Positions 35,750 through 41,093 of a stretch of DNA of 41,093 nt are shown here, one piece after another. A program made the translations under genes and the position numbers. Within the stretch, counting starts at the first letter, position 1. Each line of letters opens with the position of its first letter. The notes under the pieces were generated by a model, which worked only from the letters and a program-made list of their open reading frames with translations, made no database searches and was not told where the DNA came from. Source of the stretch: an uncultured Lachnospiraceae bacterium (GTDB lineage Bacteria > Bacillota > Clostridia > Lachnospirales > Lachnospiraceae); assembly GCA_905235465.1 (NCBI GenBank), contig CAJOLP010000014.1:1-41093 (forward strand), in the 5' to 3' direction.

Positions 35750-36959
35750 TCAGGTAGGCCTCCAGACAGGCTTCCGGCACATAGCGCCTTACAAAACTGC
35801 TGCTCGCGGCGCGCGCGGCCGCCTCCTCTCTGCTGCGGGGGAGCATTTCCAGCTTGTCCGTGATCTCCGGTCCCGCCTTGTAGAGATTGATGTCCAGGGG
35901 TTCCGGCGCCTTAAGTCCCTTCTCGATACCCTCCAGTCCCGCGTAAATGAGCAGGGCGTAGGCCAGGAAAGGATTTGCCTCCGCGTCGGGGGAGCGCAGT
36001 TCGATCCTCTTTCGTCCGGAGGGATCCGCCGGTATGCGGATGAGCTGCGAGCGGTTCTCCACCGCCCAGCTCACATAGCGCGGCGCTTCCATCTGGCCGA
36101 ATCTCTCGTAGGAATCGGGCCGGCGGTTGAGAAACAGTGTGATCTCGGATATCCGGCGCAGGATCCCGGCCATAAAGGCCTCCGTGTGATCCGTTTTGTC
36201 GGAGGCGTCGCGGTTGTGCACGGAAATATTCAGGTGCATGCCGCTCCCGGGCTGGTCCGCCAGCGGTTTGGGACCAAAATCGGCAAAGTAGCCCCCTGAC
36301 GCGCAGATGGAGCGCACCGCCCACTTGACGGTGGACGTATTCTCCGCTGCTGTCAGCGGATCGCTGTACTTGAAATCGATCTCCATCTGTCCCGGTCCTC
36401 TCTCGTGGTGGGAGGATTCGGGCCGGATGCCCATTTCCACCAGCGTGCAGCATATATCGCGGCGCAGGTTTTCCCCGCTGTCCAGCGGCTCCACGTCCAT
36501 ATAGCCCGCCCGGTCGATGGGCCTGTCCGTGGGACTTCCGTACTCATCCCTGAAAAAGACGTAAAATTCCATTTCCGAACCGAACTTGACATCCACACCC
36601 GCTCTGGATGCAGCGCGCACCGCCTCGGTCAGGATCCGGCGCGTATCCTGCGGGGAGGGCGATCCGTCCGGATAATTGATGTCGCAGAACATGCGGCAGA
36701 CACGCCCTTCTGTCGGGCGCCAGGGCACGATGGAAAGTGTGGAGGGATCCGGACGCAGGAAGAGGTCGCTGCGCACGTCCGCGTCAAATCCGCTCACGGC
36801 GCTCCCGTCAAACGAAATGCCGTAGCGCATCGCGCGCTCCAGCTCGCCGGCCATGATGGCGATGTTCTTCTGTTTCCCGAACGCGTCAAAATACGCCAGG
36901 CGTATAAACTCCACATTCTCCTCTTCGATGTATTCCAAAAGTTCTTCGTATGATCTCAT
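35733..36959 (-). CDS. glnA: Type I glutamine synthetase
   Basis: ATG at 36959 after ggaggaatat; FDAFGKQKNIAI, GISFDGSAVSGF, EMEFYVFF, ESSHHERGPGQMEIDF, GSGMHLNISV, NRSQLIRIP motifs. Confidence 0.95.
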   Translation of the reverse strand: MRSYEELLEYIEEENVEFIRLAYFDAFGKQKNIAIMAGELERAMRYGISFDGSAVSGFDADVRSDLFLRPDPSTLSIVPWRPTEGRVCRMFCDINYPDGSPSPQDTRRILTEAVRAASRAGVDVKFGSEMEFYVFFRDEYGSPTDRPIDRAGYMDVEPLDSGENLRRDICCTLVEMGIRPESSHHERGPGQMEIDFKYSDPLTAAENTSTVKWAVRSICASGGYFADFGPKPLADQPGSGMHLNISVHNRDASDKTDHTEAFMAGILRRISEITLFLNRRPDSYERFGQMEAPRYVSWAVENRSQLIRIPADPSGRKRIELRSPDAEANPFLAYALLIYAGLEGIEKGLKAPEPLDINLYKAGPEITDKLEMLPRSREEAAARAASSSFVRRYVPEACLEAYLNEKEF

Positions 36960-36972
36960 ATATTCCTCCGCG

Positions 36973-36990
36973 GCGCGCAGCATCGCGCGC
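36973..36990 (-). promoter_or_regulatory. GC-rich hairpin immediately upstream of the glnA Shine-Dalgarno
   Basis: RNA strand GCGCGC-GATGCT-GCGCGC, 6-bp stem with 6-nt loop. Confidence 0.35.
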
Positions 36991-37043
36991 ATCTTTTGGC
37001 GCTTAGTATTTCGCACACAATACTATGAAATATTGTACCGCCT

Positions 37044-38678
37044 TTATCCTCTCTTTTGCAATGCCGCCCTGATAAGTCCGGCAAACAGCGGATGGGCGCG
37101 GTTGGGTCTTGACAAAAATTCCGGATGGGACTGGATGCCGATGTAGTACGGATGCTGATCCCACTCGATGATCTCCGCGATCCTTCCGTCCGGCGACACG
37201 CCGGAAAATGTGAGCCCGGCTGCCTCCAGATCCTCCCGCAGTTCGTTGTTCACCTCATATCTGTGGCGGTGTCTCTCCATGATCCGGTCCTTCCCGAACA
37301 GGGAGTGGGCCAGCGTGCCCTCCTTCAGGACGCAGGGGTAGGCGCCCAGACGCATCGTGCCGCCAAGCTGTTTTACGTCCTTCTGCTCCGGCATCAGATC
37401 GATGACCGGATGCGTGGTCTCAGCGTCGATCTCGGCGCTGGCCGCGTCCTTCCAGCCCGCCACGTTCCGGGCGAACTCCACAAGGGCCATCTGCATGCCC
37501 AGGCATATCCCGAGAAACGGGATCCCGTTCTCCCTGGCGTACTGCGCGGCCAGGATCATGCCCTCCGTGCCGCGGTTGCCAAAGCCACCGGGAATGATCA
37601 TGCCGTCAATGTCGGCGAGCTCTCTTTCAAGTACCTCCCCGCCCTCTTCCAGCTCCTCGGAGTCCACCCAGCGGATATCCACTTCCGCGTTGTTGGCAAA
37701 TCCTCCGTGATGAAGCGCCTCCACAACGCTCAGGTAGGAGTCGTGAAGCTGTGTGTATTTGCCCACAAGGGCGATGGTGACCTTCCCCTTCGGATTCCTC
37801 TCCGCCTCCACGATCCGGATCCAGTCCTCCAGATCCGGCTCCGGGCAGGGGATCCTCAGGCACCTGCAGACCGACTGCGCGAGCTGCTCCTGCTCCATCA
37901 TGAGCGGGACCTCATAGATGGAATCGGCGTTCAGGTTCTCGATGACGTGAGAGACGGGCACATTGCAAAATAGTGCGATCTTTTCCTTCAGGTTCTGGGG
38001 GAGATCGCGCTCCGAGCGGCAGACAATGATATCCGCGCGTATGCCCATCCGCTGCAGTTCGCGGACGCTGGCCTGGGTCGGCTTGGTCTTGAGCTCCTCC
38101 GAGCCGTAAAGGTAGGGAACCAGTGTCACATGGATCATGCAGCAGGTGCCCTGCGGCTTTTCCTGCATGAACTGCCGGATCGCCTCGTAGATGGGCTGGG
38201 ATTCGATATCGCCGACCGTGCCGCCCACCTCCACGATGGCGATGGTGACGTCTTTATCGCCCAATGCGGAGCCCGGTTTTACCTCCTCCGGCTCCACATA
38301 GAACCGGCTCTTGATCTCATTGGTCACGTGCGGAATGACCTGCACAGTCCCGCCGCCGTAATCCCCCCGGCGCTCTTTATTGAGGACCGACCAGTAGATC
38401 TTGCCCGACGTCATATTCGAGTTGTGATCGAGGCTCTCGTCGATAAACCGCTCGTAGTGTCCCAGATCCAGATCCGTCTCCGTGCCGTCGTCCGTCACGA
38501 ACACCTCCCCGTGCTGGATCGGGTTCATCGTCCCCGGATCGATATTCAGGTAGGGATCGAATTTCTGCATGGTCACCTTGTAACCGCGCGCCTTTAAGAG
38601 GCGCCCCAGGGATGCCGCTGTGATTCCTTTGCCCAGACCGGAGACAACACCGCCGGTCACAAATACATATTTTGTCAT
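37044..38678 (-). CDS. pyrG: CTP synthase
   Basis: [73 protein letters not shown], glutaminase [12 protein letters not shown]. Confidence 0.97.
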   Translation of the reverse strand: MTKYVFVTGGVVSGLGKGITAASLGRLLKARGYKVTMQKFDPYLNIDPGTMNPIQHGEVFVTDDGTETDLDLGHYERFIDESLDHNSNMTSGKIYWSVLNKERRGDYGGGTVQVIPHVTNEIKSRFYVEPEEVKPGSALGDKDVTIAIVEVGGTVGDIESQPIYEAIRQFMQEKPQGTCCMIHVTLVPYLYGSEELKTKPTQASVRELQRMGIRADIIVCRSERDLPQNLKEKIALFCNVPVSHVIENLNADSIYEVPLMMEQEQLAQSVCRCLRIPCPEPDLEDWIRIVEAERNPKGKVTIALVGKYTQLHDSYLSVVEALHHGGFANNAEVDIRWVDSEELEEGGEVLERELADIDGMIIPGGFGNRGTEGMILAAQYARENGIPFLGICLGMQMALVEFARNVAGWKDAASAEIDAETTHPVIDLMPEQKDVKQLGGTMRLGAYPCVLKEGTLAHSLFGKDRIMERHRHRYEVNNELREDLEAAGLTFSGVSPDGRIAEIIEWDQHPYYIGIQSHPEFLSRPNRAHPLFAGLIRAALQKRG

Positions 38679-38699
38679 TTCTCTTCCCCTCAACGTGAA

Positions 38700-38734
38700 A
38701 CAAGGAAGAGGGTCTTGCGCCCCCTTCCTCTTTC
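38700..38734 (-). terminator. Hairpin between gltD and pyrG, possible terminator or attenuator
   Basis: Minus strand AGGAAGGGGG-cgcaaga-CCCTCTTCCT followed by a short tgttt tract. Confidence 0.4.
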
Positions 38735-38737
38735 GGT

Positions 38738-40273
38738 TTACTGTTCTCTCAAAGATGTATATCCCATCAGATATTCATCTACTTCTCTCGCGCATCCGCG
38801 CCCCTCGACGACGTTCCAGACCACGAGGGACTGCCCCCTGTGCATGTCTCCCGCGGTGAAGACTTTGTCCGCGTTCGTCCTGTAGTGATCGGGGCCCTCC
38901 GCGGTCTCCACATTTCCCCGCGGGGCGAGTCTGACGCCGAAGGCGTCCGCCGTATAGGGCTCGCACCCCACAAAGCCCGCCGCGATCAGAAGAAGATCGC
39001 AGGGGATGACTTTTTCCGTGCCCTCGATCTCCTGCAGCTTTCCGCCGGAGAAATTCACCTGCACGGTCCTGATCTTTTTGAGCTTCCCCTTTCGGGTAAT
39101 CAGCTCCTTCACGGTCGTCTTGAACACGCGGGGATCCTCCCCGAATTTCGCCACGGCCTCCTCATGGCCGTAATCGGTCTTGAGCACTTTGGGCCACTCC
39201 GGCCAGGGATTGGAGGACGCCCTCTTTTGGGGCGGCGCCGGCATCATCTCCAGTGCCGTAACGCTCGCGCACCCCTGCCGGATCACAGTGCCGATACAGT
39301 CATTGCCCGTATCGCCGCCGCCCACGATCACGACGTGTTTGCCCCGCGCCGTGCCGCGGGTCTCGGAACCGCCCGCCAGGATCCGCTTCGTATTTTCCGT
39401 CAAAAAGTCCACCGCGTACCTGACGCCCTTGACCTGATCCGCCGGGGAAGGCTGTGCCGCAGAGGCATCTAAAGAGCCGTCCGCGGGATCTGCCGCCAGA
39501 TCCGTCACCACGGCCGTAAGGCCCCTCGCCTTTTTGGCGCCGCAGGCCAGGATGACCGCGTCATGATCCTCCAGGATCTTAGCCGCCGTCTCCCCTCTGA
39601 CGTCCACACCGGTCTTAAATACCACGCCTTCCGCCTCCATCAGCGCTTGTCTGCGCGCGATGACGGATTTGTCCAGCTTCATGTTGGGGATCCCGTACAT
39701 CAGAAGGCCCCCGATCCTGTCCTCTCTCTCATAGACCGTCACCAGATGCCCTCTGTGATTGAGCTGATCCGCCGCAGCCAGGCCCGAAGGGCCGCTGCCG
39801 ACCACCGCCACCTTCTTGCCGCTTCGCTTTTCGGGGATCCGGGGCTTCATCCACCCGTTCTTAAAGGCCGTCTCGATGATATAGAGCTCGTTGTCGTGGA
39901 TCGTGACGGGATCATCGTTCATCCCGCAGATGCACGCCTTTTCGCACAGCGCCGGACAGACGCGCCCTGTAAACTCCGGAAAATTGCTCGTCTTAAGGAG
40001 CCTTGAGAGCGCGTGATGCACGTGGTTGGAATAGACCTGATCGTTCCACTCGGGGATCACGTTGTGAAGGGGACAGCCCGTCACCATTCCCTTGAGCCTG
40101 ATCGCGCTCTGACACATCGGCACGCCGCAGTTCATGCAGCGCGCGCCCTGCTTTCTCCGCTCCTCCGCGTCCAGCGGAATGTGGAACTCATTGTAGTCAG
40201 AGATCCTTTCCAGCGGGTCCCTGTCGATATTGTCCTCTCTTGTGTACTCCAGAAATCCTGTTGGTTTGCCCAT
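38738..40273 (-). CDS. gltD: Glutamate synthase small subunit
   Basis: [11 protein letters not shown]...[62 protein letters not shown]. Confidence 0.96.
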   Translation of the reverse strand: MGKPTGFLEYTREDNIDRDPLERISDYNEFHIPLDAEERRKQGARCMNCGVPMCQSAIRLKGMVTGCPLHNVIPEWNDQVYSNHVHHALSRLLKTSNFPEFTGRVCPALCEKACICGMNDDPVTIHDNELYIIETAFKNGWMKPRIPEKRSGKKVAVVGSGPSGLAAADQLNHRGHLVTVYEREDRIGGLLMYGIPNMKLDKSVIARRQALMEAEGVVFKTGVDVRGETAAKILEDHDAVILACGAKKARGLTAVVTDLAADPADGSLDASAAQPSPADQVKGVRYAVDFLTENTKRILAGGSETRGTARGKHVVIVGGGDTGNDCIGTVIRQGCASVTALEMMPAPPQKRASSNPWPEWPKVLKTDYGHEEAVAKFGEDPRVFKTTVKELITRKGKLKKIRTVQVNFSGGKLQEIEGTEKVIPCDLLLIAAGFVGCEPYTADAFGVRLAPRGNVETAEGPDHYRTNADKVFTAGDMHRGQSLVVWNVVEGRGCAREVDEYLMGYTSLREQ

Positions 40274-40298
40274 AATAAAACCTCACCCTCGCGAATGA

Positions 40299-41093
40299 TC
40301 AAAGCCTGGTAACTTCTTTGAACGCCTCCAGTACTGCCGCGTCATACGGCATTCCCTGCTCCTCGTTCCTGCTGATTGCTGTCAGCATGCGCTGATAGTC
40401 GTTGGGAACGATCTTCTTGAAATAGGGAATATACTGATCAAAGTGCTCTATGATATCCCGGCCCCGTTTGGATCCGGTCTCCTTTACGTAATCGGTCAGT
40501 ATCTCGCGCAGCTCCTCGATCTCATATTTCTCGGTCACCTCCTGGAGCGAGACCATGTCCTTGTTGACCTTCCGGTACAGGTTGTGGTCGGGATCCAGCA
40601 CATAGGCGATGCCGCCGCTCATGCCGGCCGCGAAGTTTTTGCCCGTACCGCCCAAAATGACGGCCCGTCCGCCGGTCATGTACTCCAGCCCGTGGTCGCC
40701 GCAGCCCTCGGCCACCGCGATCGCGCCGGAATTGCGGACGCAGAAGCGCTCTCCCGCGATCCCGCGGATGTACGCCCTGCCGCCCGTCGCGCCGTACAGG
40801 GCGACATTGCCGGCGATGATATTTTCACTGGCCTCGAACCGGCTCCTCTCATCGGGCACCAGAACGAGTTTGCCGCCCGAAAGTCCTTTTCCGAAGCCGT
40901 CGTTGGCGTCCCCGGTCAGGCGGATCGTGAGGCCCTTGGGGAGGAACGCGCCAAATGACTGCCCGCCGCCGCCTTCGGCCCGCACCACAAAGGTGTCGTC
41001 CGGAAGGCTGTTGCCGAATCGTTTGGTGATCTCCGACCCGAAGATCGTTCCGAACGCGCGGTCCGTGGAGGAGACCTTCAGCGACGTCTCATA
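40299..41093 (-). CDS. gltB: Glutamate synthase large subunit, C-terminal portion (truncated by window edge)
   Basis: Frame open to the window edge (YETSLKVSSTDRAFGTIFGSEITKRFGNSLPDDTF...); GGGGQSFGAFLPKGLTIRLTGDANDGFGKGLSGGKL, GATGGRAYIRGIAGERFCVRNSGA GXGXG-domain motifs. Confidence 0.96.
   Translation of the reverse strand, partial: YETSLKVSSTDRAFGTIFGSEITKRFGNSLPDDTFVVRAEGGGGQSFGAFLPKGLTIRLTGDANDGFGKGLSGGKLVLVPDERSRFEASENIIAGNVALYGATGGRAYIRGIAGERFCVRNSGAIAVAEGCGDHGLEYMTGGRAVILGGTGKNFAAGMSGGIAYVLDPDHNLYRKVNKDMVSLQEVTEKYEIEELREILTDYVKETGSKRGRDIIEHFDQYIPYFKKIVPNDYQRMLTAISRNEEQGMPYDAAVLEAFKEVTRL

Noticed and set aside
1-41093. CRISPR array, prophage, transposon or known defence system
   Set aside because: No regularly spaced repeats, cas, integrase, transposase, restriction, toxin-antitoxin or retron-like genes seen on either strand; gene content is metabolic, transport and regulatory.

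Overview
Chromosomal window of a moderately GC-rich Firmicute, probably Lachnospiraceae-like (inferred from gene content). It carries about 25 protein genes and no rRNA, tRNA, CRISPR array or transposase that I could support. Left part (1-18 kb): AI-2E transporter, GtrA, a domain-permuted GH3 glycosidase, Tex, YfhO, a DUF4230-like protein, a ferredoxin-type aldo/keto reductase, AraM/EgsA-type glycerol-1-phosphate dehydrogenase, a CPA2 antiporter, a CDF transporter, a DUF1622 protein and a GH13 enzyme. Centre (18.3-30.8 kb): a mannitol locus in which mtlR is separated from mtlA-mtlD by a YesM/YesN-like two-component system plus a 'ferric-type' ABC importer whose binding protein seems to lack the tandem-Tyr iron ligands. 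Matching 22-bp inverted repeats precede mtlR and mtlA, so this island is the best candidate for an unusual system, hypothetically sugar- or hexitol-phosphate sensing and import. Right part (30.8-41 kb): a membrane GDPD, then gltB-gltD-pyrG-glnA-ANTAR-murT-gatD, a glutamine-centred cluster whose ANTAR regulator has a degenerate receiver and overlaps the end of glnA. Four genes (GH3, DUF4230, histidine kinase, ABC permease) each carry an apparent single-base frameshift with both halves conserved, which suggests consensus/indel errors or recent decay. All family calls come from reading motifs in the translated sequence; no searches were run.
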